DNA from: a bacterium
GTDB lineage: Bacteria > Cyanobacteriota > Vampirovibrionia > Gastranaerophilales > Gastranaerophilaceae
Direction of reading: 5' to 3'
DNA: 64,000 nucleotides
NCBI GenBank assembly: GCA_017396695.1
Contig: JAFQLC010000025.1
Coordinates: 1-64,000, forward strand
The notes under the pieces were generated by a model. It saw only the letters and a program-made list of their open reading frames with translations. It made no database searches and was not told the origin of the DNA. Within the stretch, counting starts at the first letter, position 1; the number at the start of each line of letters is the position of its first letter. The position numbers and the translations under genes were made by a program. This document shows positions 32,614 through 43,505 of the stretch, piece by piece.

Positions 32614-32631
32614 GGTGCAAAAAATTGCACC
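32614..32631 (-). terminator. short hairpin after the gene at 32647
   Basis: GGTGCAA, four A residues, then TTGCACC form a perfect 7-bp hairpin just beyond the stop of the minus-strand gene. On the minus strand it is not followed by a long T-run, so it may be a dispersed palindrome rather than a terminator. Confidence 0.35.
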
Positions 32632-32646
32632 CTACAGACTATAAAT

Positions 32647-33198
32647 TCATAAATTAAAAGTTCTTTCAATATAATCAATCGTAAAGTCTAACTTTCCAAT
32701 CATATCGTAATAACCTAATCGCCTATCAATCGAATTATAAACATCTGTTGCATATTCTTTAATTCGAAGAATTTCTCCTTCTTTGTATAATTCTTCATAA
32801 AAAATTTTATAATTTTCATATTTAGAAAATTTATATAAATACGTAGCATATAACCACTGCTCATCTAATGGTAATTTATAATGTACATTGTTATATTCGG
32901 AGTATATTAATTTCATTTCACCCGAACTAGAAAGAATACTCCTAAGATATTTTAATCTATCAAGAGTTTCCTCTATATACTCTATAAAATTACTATATGT
33001 CTTTTTATTATTTGTTGTACAAATTATTTTAGAACTATTTTTATAATCAATAATATATCCTACAATTATTGGTAATAAAAATGCAATTACTACAGTTAAC
33101 CAACTTCCTGAAACATATCCTGGATCGTTTAAATTTGTAGAATATACGGGCTTACTAGATACTAAAAGAATAAGTAATATTGTAATAAATCTATTCAT
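32647..33198 (-). CDS. hypothetical membrane-anchored protein
   Basis: From the ATG at 33198 the protein (183 aa) starts MNRFITILLILLVSSKPVYS, a convincing signal peptide. A start eight codons further upstream would bury it, so it is not preferred; neither start has a clear ribosome site. A second hydrophobic segment (WLTVVIAFLLPIIVGYII) gives one membrane span. The remainder is Tyr/Lys/Glu-rich and helical (FIEYIEETLDRLKYLRSIL). It is extremely AT-rich and lies in the accessory region. I recognise no family. Confidence 0.55.
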   Translation of the reverse strand: MNRFITILLILLVSSKPVYSTNLNDPGYVSGSWLTVVIAFLLPIIVGYIIDYKNSSKIICTTNNKKTYSNFIEYIEETLDRLKYLRSILSSSGEMKLIYSEYNNVHYKLPLDEQWLYATYLYKFSKYENYKIFYEELYKEGEILRIKEYATDVYNSIDRRLGYYDMIGKLDFTIDYIERTFNL

Positions 33199-33222
33199 AA
33201 AATTATTATATATAAAAAACAT

Positions 33223-33487
33223 TTCTTACAATAAAATTCGCTCAATATATAAATTATTTTATCAAATTGCTACACAAAAATCCTCAAAATGTTGTAGCTG
33301 GTAGGTTGGGGTTACCCCAACAATTATATTTTTCATTTCATCTGACACTTTTTCTCAAACTGCATGTCAAATTACAAAGGAAAAGCACAAAATTTCTCAT
33401 TCTAACTGATAGTTTTTCTTAAACTGTCAGTCAAATTACAGAGATGTAATCTCACTTATTTGAGTAATGTGTTCAAGCATTAAAAAA
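33223..33487. repeat. intergenic region with two diverged 37-bp direct repeats and a palindrome
   Basis: Copies at 33343-33379 and 33407-33443 agree at most positions (TTTTTCT, AAACTG, GTCAAATTACA are shared in the same spacing). Each contains a hairpin of TGACA/AGTTT type partners. A palindrome GTTGGGGTTACCCCAAC lies at 33305-33321. No gene is visible. The region borders tRNA-Met. Confidence 0.5.
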
Positions 33488-33561
33488 TAGCAAGGGTGAG
33501 ATTCGAACTCACGACCTCGCGGGTATGAGCCGCGCGCTCTCACCAACTGAGCTACCTTGCC
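33488..33561 (-). tRNA. tRNA-Met (anticodon CAT, elongator type)
   Basis: On the minus strand the acceptor stem GGCAAGG pairs with CCTTGCT (one G-U pair at the end). A D arm TAGCTCAGTTGGTGAGAGC, an anticodon stem CGCGG/CCGCG with loop CTCATAC, and GTTCGAATC in the T arm complete a 74-base tRNA with discriminator A. The paired first base pair and lack of three G-C anticodon-stem pairs ending in the initiator pattern favour elongator Met. A lysidine-modified Ile tRNA cannot be fully excluded. CCA is not encoded; T-residues follow. Confidence 0.87.
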
Positions 33562-33889
33562 ATGTTAAAATAAATATTAAATTGTGAATGTTCTTTGGCG
33601 GGTACGGTTTCGGCTCTGCGACAAAGCTCCTCGCTTTCTCGCTCTCGCCTCACACACCTTGGCTCGCTTGTTTTCATTAAGTGCAAGCACTAAATTCAAA
33701 CTTCGCTTCGTGAGCTACCTTGCCATGTTTTAAAAAGATATTAAACTGTAAATTTTGCGCCGTGCGCTTAAAATTTTGAGCAATCTCAAAACCTTACTTA
33801 ACTAGTATCCATCAAAAATAAAAAAATACAAGAATAATTTAAAAATTTTGTTATATAATGTTTTTAAAGGCATTTAAAGGAATTTTTTT
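33562..33889. repeat. region upstream of tRNA-Met with a partial tRNA duplicate
   Basis: Nineteen bases covering the tRNA 5' end and its flank (33548-33566) recur exactly at 33711-33729, and similarity continues into the upstream AT-rich flank (ATATTAAA...TGTAAAT). The 145 bp between the copies is distinctly GC-richer and CTCGC-rich. It looks like a remnant of a second tRNA copy or an insertion into the tRNA 5' end. No gene is visible before prfA. Confidence 0.55.
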
Positions 33890-34972
33890 ATGAACGACAT
33901 GCTAGAAAAAATTGAGCAAATTGAAAAAAATTATATAGAATTGGGTATTAAACTTTCTGACCCTGCAACTGCGCAAGATTATGAAACTTTCAGAGATTTA
34001 TCAAAACAAAGAAAATCTATGGAAGAAACAGTGAAAACTTATCATGAATATAAAGAAGCAAAAGACGCTATTGCAGAGGCTCGTGAGCTTATGCATTCTG
34101 AAAAAGACCCTTCAATGAAAGAATTTTTGCAAAATGAAATTGAAACAAACGAAGCAAAAATTCCTGAGTTAGAAGAAAGAATGAAAGTTTTGCTTTTGCC
34201 ACGTGACCCAATGGATGATAAAGATATCATGCTTGAAATTAGAGGTTCTGCAGGTGGAGATGAAGCGAACATTTTCGCAGGCGACTTGATGCGTATGTAC
34301 CTCAGATTTGCACAAAACCAAGGCTGGCAAACTCAAATTTTATCAATTAGCGATTGCGAAGCAGGCGGTGTTTCAGAAGTCGTTATTTCAATTAAAGGTG
34401 AAAACATTTATTCAAAATTAAAATACGAATCAGGTGTTCACAGAGTTCAAAGAGTTCCGCAAACAGAATCTCAAGGAAGGGTTCACACATCAACTGCAAC
34501 AGTTGCCGTTATGCCTGAAGTTGATGATGTTGAAGTTGAATTGAAACAAGAAGATCTTGAAATTTCAACTGCTCGCTCTGGCGGTGCTGGCGGTCAAAAC
34601 GTAAACAAAGTTGAAACTGCGGTTCGTGTTTTCCATAAGCCAACAGGAATTATGATTTTCTGCACAGAGGAACGTTCGCAACTTCAAAACAAAGAAAGAG
34701 CACTTCAAATTCTGAAAGCAAACCTTTATGATATGGAAGTGCAAAAACAAATGCAAGAAGTGACTGACCTTCGCCGTTCTCAAGTTGGAACTGGAGACCG
34801 TTCTGAGCGTATTAGAACATATAATTTCCCTCAAGGAAGACTTACTGACCACAGAATTAACCACAACTTGAATGTTTGGACAGTAATTGATGGCGAACTT
34901 GATGAGCTTATCAATCTTCTTGTTGAATATGACCAAAAATTGAAACTCGAAAAACTTGCGCAATTAAAATAG
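33890..34972 (+). CDS. prfA: peptide chain release factor 1
   Basis: RF1 recognises UAA and UAG and triggers release of the finished peptide at the ribosome. The 360-aa protein has the normal length, a helical N-terminal domain, the codon-recognition block [18 protein letters not shown] (the RF1-type P-x-T position) and the catalytic GGQ in [17 protein letters not shown]. The RF1-like TESQGR, rather than the RF2 SPFD-type sequence, distinguishes it. AAAGGA precedes the ATG. No prmC methyltransferase gene follows it here, although the two are often adjacent. Confidence 0.96.
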   Translation: MNDMLEKIEQIEKNYIELGIKLSDPATAQDYETFRDLSKQRKSMEETVKTYHEYKEAKDAIAEARELMHSEKDPSMKEFLQNEIETNEAKIPELEERMKVLLLPRDPMDDKDIMLEIRGSAGGDEANIFAGDLMRMYLRFAQNQGWQTQILSISDCEAGGVSEVVISIKGENIYSKLKYESGVHRVQRVPQTESQGRVHTSTATVAVMPEVDDVEVELKQEDLEISTARSGGAGGQNVNKVETAVRVFHKPTGIMIFCTEERSQLQNKERALQILKANLYDMEVQKQMQEVTDLRRSQVGTGDRSERIRTYNFPQGRLTDHRINHNLNVWTVIDGELDELINLLVEYDQKLKLEKLAQLK

Positions 34973-35026
34973 ACATTTTGTTTTATATAATTATATAGAA
35001 CGATAATGAACATTTAAGGATTGCGT

Positions 35027-36883
35027 ATGGAAATTTCTTTTAAGGCTAGTTTGTTGAATAAGTTAAAATCTAGCAATAGTACCACATCTAAAGAAAACTT
35101 GGGGCAAAAACAAACCCCCGCAAAAGATGAATTCCTTGGTTCGTATAAAGTTTCGAATAAAGCAAAAGGCAACATTATTTTAGCTGGCGCAGGTTCGCTT
35201 TTGCTTGCAACAGCTGCTCTTTTTGGTAAACGTCTTCCAAAAATTGCAAAAGCCATAATGATACCAGTAGGCGCTCTTGCAAGCTTCGGTGGAATTGCAC
35301 TCACCCTTAAAGGAGATAAAGACACGAATGCAAATGTCCTTGAAGAAACCCTGCCTGATGGCACAAAGAAAACTTGTAATGTAGCTCTAAATCCCGATGG
35401 TTCAGTTATTGAAAAAGGAAGATTGATTAAACCTGACGGCATTGTTGAAGAATACACAGAGCATAAAAATAAAGATGAAGTCCCTCTTTTTGTTGAAAAA
35501 AATATAATGCACCCAGATGGTAAAAACTACCATTTAAAAATAGACGTCATCCCAAAAGGTGATAAAATACACAAAACAATAAAAGAAATCACAGAAACCG
35601 ATGGCACAAAAATCACAGAAGAAAAAGAATACATTTCCGGCTCTATTTTGGCAAAAGACTATGATTACATATTGGATTCTGATAGTGTATCTGATGCGTA
35701 TGCTTGCACAAGAAAAGAAATTAAGCCCAATGGTGAAGAAATAATTGTTGAAAAATCAACAGTGCGAAATGAAAACGGTAAAGATGAAATAACTTACAAA
35801 AAAATAACCAAATATCCAAACGGTGCACAAGATGTGGAACAAGTTTCTACAATTGATGGAAAAGATGGTGAAAGCACTGAAGAGACGACAATTTCTTATG
35901 CTGACGGTAAAAAGGTTAAAACAAAATACACAAGCGCAGGCTGGGGTGCCAATAAGCAAGAAAGTGAAATTATTTACCCTAATGGTGATATAGAAAAAAC
36001 TTTGACTGAATATGAAGAAGCCACAGGTAAAAAAGAAACAAAAGAAACAAAATATACAGATGGCAAAATAAGAAAAGAAGTTATAGAAACAAAATATAAG
36101 CCAAGCCATTTGGAAAAACAAGAAATAAAAATCATATATCCAGATAAAAAAGAAGAAACAATAATTAAAGAATCTGAATATGATGAAAATGATAATTTAA
36201 TTAAAGTGACCAGTGAAAAAACTTTACCTGATGGCACTCAAACAAAAGAAGCTATTGAAAACAAGCATGAATACGATAGTGAAGGAAATATAATTAAAAC
36301 AATTACAACAAAAACAAAACCAGATGGCACAAAAGAAATAATAGAAACAAATTCTAATTATATATATGAAAAAACAAATAGCGGTGTAAAATATCCAATT
36401 AGCAAAGAGACTAGAGAAACCCGCGCAGACGGAACTGTTGATACGGAAAAAATTACATATGAATATCCTCAAGATGTAAAAGAAGCTTCGTTTGAATATT
36501 CCCGCCCAAAACCAACAAAAGCCACAGGTGAAAAATATTGTGCAGATGGAAAACTCCATAAGTTTGAAGAGTCTTATCTTGAACAAGATGGCGATTATTC
36601 TTGGACGCCGCAAGTCGAAACCGGTATTACAACTTTTGCTGACGGTGGCAAAAATGAATACAGGGTTGAATTTAACAAAGGCAATTACGACAAAATAGAG
36701 AGCGGAATTTCTCATTTTGCAAATGGTGACGTAAAAGAATACAAAGAATTTTATAAGCAAGATAATTACTACGTTGACCCAGAAAAAGTTAAGGAAGAAT
36801 ACAGCATAACCCACGCAGATGGCACTGTTGAAAGTTCCAAAAAAGAACTTGGTGCTGATGGCGTGTGGATTGATGTTAAATAA
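35027..36883 (+). CDS. repeat protein with PDG/YPNG-type repeats and two membrane helices
   Basis: The ATG at 35027 is chosen because AAGGA at 35016-35020 fits it; a TTG two codons earlier is less likely. The 618-aa protein begins MEISFKASLLNKLK, a short version of the leader seen elsewhere. Two hydrophobic helices follow at about 45-65 and 72-93. The remaining 500 residues are tandem units of roughly 20-30 aa built around a P/A-D/N-G turn (for example LPDGTKKT, YPNGDIEK, YTDGKIRK, KPDGTKEI, RADGTVDT, FADGGKNE, FANGDVKE, HADGTVES). These resemble MORN or YD-like beta-hairpin repeats. No toxin or enzyme domain is seen. A membrane-anchored surface or scaffold role is possible. Confidence 0.7.
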   Translation: MEISFKASLLNKLKSSNSTTSKENLGQKQTPAKDEFLGSYKVSNKAKGNIILAGAGSLLLATAALFGKRLPKIAKAIMIPVGALASFGGIALTLKGDKDTNANVLEETLPDGTKKTCNVALNPDGSVIEKGRLIKPDGIVEEYTEHKNKDEVPLFVEKNIMHPDGKNYHLKIDVIPKGDKIHKTIKEITETDGTKITEEKEYISGSILAKDYDYILDSDSVSDAYACTRKEIKPNGEEIIVEKSTVRNENGKDEITYKKITKYPNGAQDVEQVSTIDGKDGESTEETTISYADGKKVKTKYTSAGWGANKQESEIIYPNGDIEKTLTEYEEATGKKETKETKYTDGKIRKEVIETKYKPSHLEKQEIKIIYPDKKEETIIKESEYDENDNLIKVTSEKTLPDGTQTKEAIENKHEYDSEGNIIKTITTKTKPDGTKEIIETNSNYIYEKTNSGVKYPISKETRETRADGTVDTEKITYEYPQDVKEASFEYSRPKPTKATGEKYCADGKLHKFEESYLEQDGDYSWTPQVETGITTFADGGKNEYRVEFNKGNYDKIESGISHFANGDVKEYKEFYKQDNYYVDPEKVKEEYSITHADGTVESSKKELGADGVWIDVK

Positions 36884-36886
36884 AAA

Positions 36887-37729
36887 TTATCTCGTTAAAA
36901 GATATTCATTTAAAGAATTTTTCCAGTCTGGAAGTTCGTTGTTGTTGTCTAAAACACTATAGCTTGGGCGCTTTGCAGGGCGAGGAAAATCACTTTTATC
37001 GATTGAAATTACTTTTGTGTTTCTGTTTTTTAGAATTTCTTTTGTGAAACCGCTCCAGCTTGTGTGTCCAGAAGAGCAAATGTGGTAAGTTCCAAATTCT
37101 CTTTCTTCTTTTATGATTGAAACAATTTTTTGCGCAAGGTCACGAGTCCAAGTTGGGCAACCAATTTGGTCGTCAACAACGGATATTTCATCTCTTAAGC
37201 TAGAGAAAGTTAGCATTGTGTTAACATAATCTCTTTCGCCTTTGCCGTAAAGCCAGCTTGTTCTTATGATATAGTGTTTTTTTGTTGTTTTTCTAATTTC
37301 TTCTTCGCCCAAGAATTTAGATTTCCCATAAACCGAAATTGGGTTTGTTGCATCATGTGTTTTATATGGTTCGCTTTTTGTTCCGTCAAACACCATATCT
37401 GTTGAAACATACAAAATCGGTACATCTAATTTTTTTGCAATTTTTGCTATGTTTCTTGTGCCCATTTGATTAACAAGATAAGCTTGTTCTGGGTTGGTTT
37501 CCGCAAGGTCAATGTTTGTGTATGCTGCAAGGTGAATAATAAACTCAAGCGAAACTTTGCTCATAATTTCGTTCGTGAGTTTAGTGTTGGTAACATCAAA
37601 AATCTTAGAATTAGTTGCCCAATATTGCCACCCCTCGGCTTCAAGCATAGGACATAATTCTCTGCCCAACATACCAGTTGCGCCTGTAACCAAAATTCTC
37701 ATATTCTTTTTTTCGAAGGGGTTAGCCAT
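36887..37729 (-). CDS. rfbD: dTDP-4-dehydrorhamnose reductase (RmlD/RfbD-like)
   Basis: An extended short-chain dehydrogenase that reduces dTDP-4-dehydro-L-rhamnose to dTDP-L-rhamnose for surface glycans. The NAD(P) motif VTGATGMLGREL is near the N-terminus. The family sequence INLAAYTNID is seen as IHLAAYTNIDLAETNPEQAY. The catalytic serine/threonine precedes a YxxxK motif (VYGKSKFLGEEE), and RTSWLYGKGERDYV is also typical. Length about 280 aa is normal. The first nine codons (MANPFEKKN) are unusual, and translation could begin at the ATG at 37702; neither has a good ribosome site. No other rhamnose genes are adjacent, so a closely related sugar reductase role is possible. Confidence 0.82.
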   Translation of the reverse strand: MANPFEKKNMRILVTGATGMLGRELCPMLEAEGWQYWATNSKIFDVTNTKLTNEIMSKVSLEFIIHLAAYTNIDLAETNPEQAYLVNQMGTRNIAKIAKKLDVPILYVSTDMVFDGTKSEPYKTHDATNPISVYGKSKFLGEEEIRKTTKKHYIIRTSWLYGKGERDYVNTMLTFSSLRDEISVVDDQIGCPTWTRDLAQKIVSIIKEEREFGTYHICSSGHTSWSGFTKEILKNRNTKVISIDKSDFPRPAKRPSYSVLDNNNELPDWKNSLNEYLLTR

Positions 37730-37773
37730 AATTATTACTGAACGATAACAAAAATATATGGTAAAATCAATTT

Positions 37774-39618
37774 ATGAAAAGAAAAATTTACATTTTGATA
37801 TTAGTTTTGTTTGCGGGGGTTTTGCTTTCTTCTTGCCTTAAGCGAGATATGCCGAATGTAGAACTTGAAGAGCCACAATTAAAACCGCTTAACATAATAA
37901 AATATGAACCAGTTATGGTTAAAATAAAAACGATAGGTGGGGTGGATTATATTCTATCATCTGCACCTGTTGGCAAATTTGGGGGTGAGCTTGTGACTTC
38001 AACCATTGGCGAAGGGCCTAAAACTTTTAACCCATTCGGCGCAAATGATGCAACAAGTTCAACTTTTGCTAACCTTATGCTTGAAGGTTTATTTTCAACA
38101 AACCCATATACAGGCGAAATTGAACCTCGCCTTGCAAAAAGTTTTGAAGTTTTGCCTGATAAAATGACCTATATTATAAAATTAAGACGAGGGCTTAGGT
38201 GGTCAGACGGTAGAGAAATTACGGCAGATGATGTGACCTACACTTATGACACAATAATTTTTGGTGGTTTTGGTAACACTAGCACCCGAGATATGTTGAT
38301 GATTGAGGGAAAACTTCCGACTGTGTCTAAAATAGATAAATACACAGTGAAATTTAAAACTCCAAAACCACATGCGCCGTTTCTTAGGAGTATCTCAGGC
38401 TCAATTGCGCCAAAACATATATTTAAACCTATAACTGATAAAGGTTATGAGGCTTTTAATTCTTTTTATTCGACAACAACAAAACCAGAAGATTTTGTTG
38501 TTTCTGGTCCATTTATGCTTGAAAGATACACTCCCGCTCAAAGAGTTGAATTAAAAAGAAATCCAAATTATTTTATAATAAATTCAGAAGATAAAAAGTT
38601 GCCTTATATAGATAAATACACAGTTCAAATCGTGGGTGATTTAAATAATGAAACTTTAAAATTTCAAGCAGGCGAAATTGATGTTTTAAATCTTCAGGGT
38701 TCTCTTGTTTCGAGATATCGAACACTTGAAGAAAATTCTGATTACACGCTTTTTAACCTTGGCCCAACAACATCAACCACATATATCTCCTTTAATTTAA
38801 ACAACAGAAAAAGCCCGAAAGGAAAATATTATGTTGATGAAATAAAACAATCTTGGTTTCAAGATGTGAACTTTAGGCGCGCAATTGATTATGCGATAGA
38901 CAGAGAAAGCCTTGTTTTGAATGTTTTATCTGGTGTTGGCGAGCCATTGTTTTTGCCAGAATCTCCAACAAGTATTTTCTTAAATAAAAAATTAGCAAAA
39001 GGACACAAAAGAAATTTAGCTAAATCACGCGAGCTTCTTGAAGCGAGCGGTTTCACTTGGGATAAAAATGGAATTTTGCATGATAAAAAAGGAAATATTG
39101 TTGAATTTGAAATGCTAACGAATGCTGGAAATACCCAGCGAGAGGCAACTGGCGTCAGCATAAAAGAAGATTTAGCTGAGCTTGGAATTAAAGTCAATTT
39201 TAAGCCAATTGATTTTAATACACTTGTAAACAAAATTACAAATTCTCTTGAGTGGGAAGCTATTCTTATGGGGTTAACAGGCTCTTCGCTTGAACCGCAT
39301 GGTGGAAACAATGTTTTTTGCAGTTTTGGTGCTTTGCATTTATTCAATCAGCGCACAGAATTTGATAAGAAAAACCCAAAAATTTTGCCTTTTGAAAGGG
39401 AGCTTGATGAAATTTTTGCATCAGGTGCTCTTGAGCTAGATTTCAATAAAAGAAAATCAATTTACGACAAGTACCAAGAAATTATTTACCAAGAAAAACC
39501 ATTCATTTATCTTTATTCTCCAATAAATATTGTTGCGGTAAGAAGAAAAATAGGCAACATTAAACCAACTGAACTTGGCGGCACACTCTATAATATCGAA
39601 GAGCTATACATAAAATAA
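37774..39618 (+). CDS. extracellular solute-binding lipoprotein, SBP family 5 (OppA/DppA-like)
   Basis: A 614-aa binding protein for a peptide or nickel-type ABC importer. The lipoprotein signal is MKRKIYILILVLFAGVLLSSC with the lipobox LSSC at residues 18-21. Family blocks include GPKTFNPFGANDATS, EPRLAKSFEVLPDKMTYIIKLR, GLRWSDGREITADDVTYTYD, VVSGPFMLERY and the late FRRAIDYAIDRESLV. The periplasmic face of the inner membrane is the expected location. No permease or ATPase genes flank it, so it works with components encoded elsewhere. A bidirectional terminator follows. Confidence 0.9.
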   Translation: MKRKIYILILVLFAGVLLSSCLKRDMPNVELEEPQLKPLNIIKYEPVMVKIKTIGGVDYILSSAPVGKFGGELVTSTIGEGPKTFNPFGANDATSSTFANLMLEGLFSTNPYTGEIEPRLAKSFEVLPDKMTYIIKLRRGLRWSDGREITADDVTYTYDTIIFGGFGNTSTRDMLMIEGKLPTVSKIDKYTVKFKTPKPHAPFLRSISGSIAPKHIFKPITDKGYEAFNSFYSTTTKPEDFVVSGPFMLERYTPAQRVELKRNPNYFIINSEDKKLPYIDKYTVQIVGDLNNETLKFQAGEIDVLNLQGSLVSRYRTLEENSDYTLFNLGPTTSTTYISFNLNNRKSPKGKYYVDEIKQSWFQDVNFRRAIDYAIDRESLVLNVLSGVGEPLFLPESPTSIFLNKKLAKGHKRNLAKSRELLEASGFTWDKNGILHDKKGNIVEFEMLTNAGNTQREATGVSIKEDLAELGIKVNFKPIDFNTLVNKITNSLEWEAILMGLTGSSLEPHGGNNVFCSFGALHLFNQRTEFDKKNPKILPFERELDEIFASGALELDFNKRKSIYDKYQEIIYQEKPFIYLYSPINIVAVRRKIGNIKPTELGGTLYNIEELYIK

Positions 39619-39640
39619 ATATTAAAAAAAATAAGTATTA

Positions 39641-39669
39641 AAAAACGCACCTCTATGAAGTGCGTTTTT
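39641..39669. terminator. bidirectional terminator between solute-binding protein and gyrB
   Basis: AAAAACGCAC at 39641-39650 and GTGCGTTTTT at 39660-39669 form a 10-bp perfect stem with a nine-base loop. It lies between two converging genes. Confidence 0.85.
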
Positions 39670-39686
39670 GTTATTGTTTTGTGTTT

Positions 39687-42179
<2,493 letters not shown>

Positions 42180-42269
42180 TTACAAACACATTTTCTTGCA
42201 AATTTGTAAACAATTTAAAACCGCCCGAAAGCAAGGATTTCCAAGGGGAAAAATTATATTTTTTAAAAC

Positions 42270-42467
42270 TTATTTAAAAACATATTTTTTGGCACAATCG
42301 AACATGCTATCAAGCAAGCCTTCATTGATTTTTGAATCAAAACCGCCTTTGTTTAAATAATTCACCATAACATTTATCCAGATTTTAAAAATGTCATCTT
42401 TTTCAATGTTTGCGTGTGCGCACATTTTTTCAAGTTCAAGATAATTGATTGTAAATCTGCGTGACCC
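42270..42467 (-). pseudogene. frameshifted C-terminal part of the XRE-type regulator
   Basis: Downstream of about 42470 a different frame carries well-formed protein: NYLELEKMCAHANIEKDDIF, then KIWINVMVNYLNKGGFDSK and DCAKKYVFK before TAA at 42270. The frame of the preceding gene passes from real protein into low-quality residues at the same place, near a run of four C (AGGGG on the coding strand). One base has been lost or gained. Confidence 0.6.
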
Positions 42468-42829
42468 CTTAGAATATCAACAATTTTAAGCCTTTGCTTT
42501 TTCTCAAATTTTCTCAAATATTCTAAAGTTGTTGAGTTTGTTTCTTTAATTTTGCTTTTGATAAAATCAAGGTTTTCATCAAATTTTTTTGAGTCGTCTT
42601 CAATAATATATTCTTCAAATTCTTCAGGTAAAATATCCATAACTGTTGCAATGCGCTCAAGCGTTGTGGCACGGCCTGAAAATGGTATAGTTTCGTCGAT
42701 GAGGTTGTAAATATAAGACAAAGTTACGCCTATCATTTGCGCAAAATCTTTTTTGTGTAAATTATTTTCATTTAAAAAATTTCCTAGTTTTATAGAGCTT
42801 TTTTCTTGAGCCATAGATTTTCTAGACAT
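42374..42829 (-). CDS. XRE-family helix-turn-helix protein, apparently frameshifted
   Basis: An N-terminal helix-turn-helix is visible: IKLGNFLNENNLHKKDFAQMIGVTLSYIYNLI, followed by TTLERIATVMDILPEEFEEYI, which is the Cro/C1 (XRE) pattern. The next part is an acidic helix (DDSKKFDENLDFIKSKIKETNS). As annotated the protein is 151 aa. The last ~30 residues (from ADLQSIILNLKK on) appear out of frame, and the true C-terminus continues in another frame to 42270, giving about 186 aa. GAGAGGA precedes the ATG. It may regulate the divergent pth gene or an accessory locus; no operator was identified. Confidence 0.65.
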   Translation of the reverse strand: MSRKSMAQEKSSIKLGNFLNENNLHKKDFAQMIGVTLSYIYNLIDETIPFSGRATTLERIATVMDILPEEFEEYIIEDDSKKFDENLDFIKSKIKETNSTTLEYLRKFEKKQRLKIVDILRGHADLQSIILNLKKCAHTQTLKKMTFLKSG

Positions 42830-42948
42830 TTCCTCTCCCTATTTAATTTTTACTGCTATAATGATAATTAAATGAAATTTCTTTTTAATGAGTTAACAAG
42901 CTAATTAAGATAGATGAGATAAATTTCAGTTAAAATTAAAAGGTAAAA

Positions 42949-43494
42949 ATGAAAGCAATAATTGGTCTTGGAAATCCAGAAGTAAAATATGCGCACACTC
43001 GTCACAACACTGGTTTTATGGTGTTAGATGAACTTTTGCGCAGAAAAAACTTAACACTTACTGAAAAATTTAAAGGTTTTTTTGCAAAATCGGGCGATGT
43101 TTTATTTTTGATGCCTTCAACTTATATGAATTTATCAGGCGAAGCGGTGATTGCGCTTACTAATTTTTACAAACTTTCAAATAAAGATATTTTAATTGTG
43201 TTTGATGATGTGAGTATGGACTTAGGAAGAATGCGTTTTCGCTCCGAAGGCTCTGATGGTGGACACAATGGCATAAAATCAATTATAAATAATTTGGGCA
43301 CCAATGTTTTTGATAGATTAAAAGTTGGAATTGGCCCAAAAGACCCAAGAATTCCATTAAATGACCATGTCTTGGGAAATTTTCGCGCAGATGAAGATGA
43401 GCTTTTGTCTCAAACCATAAAAAAAGCAGCGGATGCAGTTGAAATGTATATATCAAGCGGTATCAAAGAAGCGCAAAATAAGTTTAATTCTTAA
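42949..43494 (+). CDS. pth: peptidyl-tRNA hydrolase
   Basis: Frees tRNA from peptidyl-tRNA that has dropped off the ribosome. The 181-aa protein has the standard length. Its motifs are GLGNPEVKYAHTRHNTGFMVLD with the catalytic histidine, then LLMPSTYMNLSGEAV (here FLMPSTYMNLSG), IVFDDVSMDLGRMRFR, GGHNGIKSI and RLKVGIGPKDP. AAAAGGT lies 6 bases before the ATG. It faces the XRE gene across a 119-bp divergent intergenic region and converges on tsaD. Confidence 0.96.
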   Translation: MKAIIGLGNPEVKYAHTRHNTGFMVLDELLRRKNLTLTEKFKGFFAKSGDVLFLMPSTYMNLSGEAVIALTNFYKLSNKDILIVFDDVSMDLGRMRFRSEGSDGGHNGIKSIINNLGTNVFDRLKVGIGPKDPRIPLNDHVLGNFRADEDELLSQTIKKAADAVEMYISSGIKEAQNKFNS

Positions 43495-43505
43495 TTATTT
43501 TGCAA

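Noticed and set aside
33562-33730. A second functional tRNA next to tRNA-Met
   Set aside because: Only the first 18 bases of the tRNA and its flank are repeated; no anticodon arm or T arm follows.
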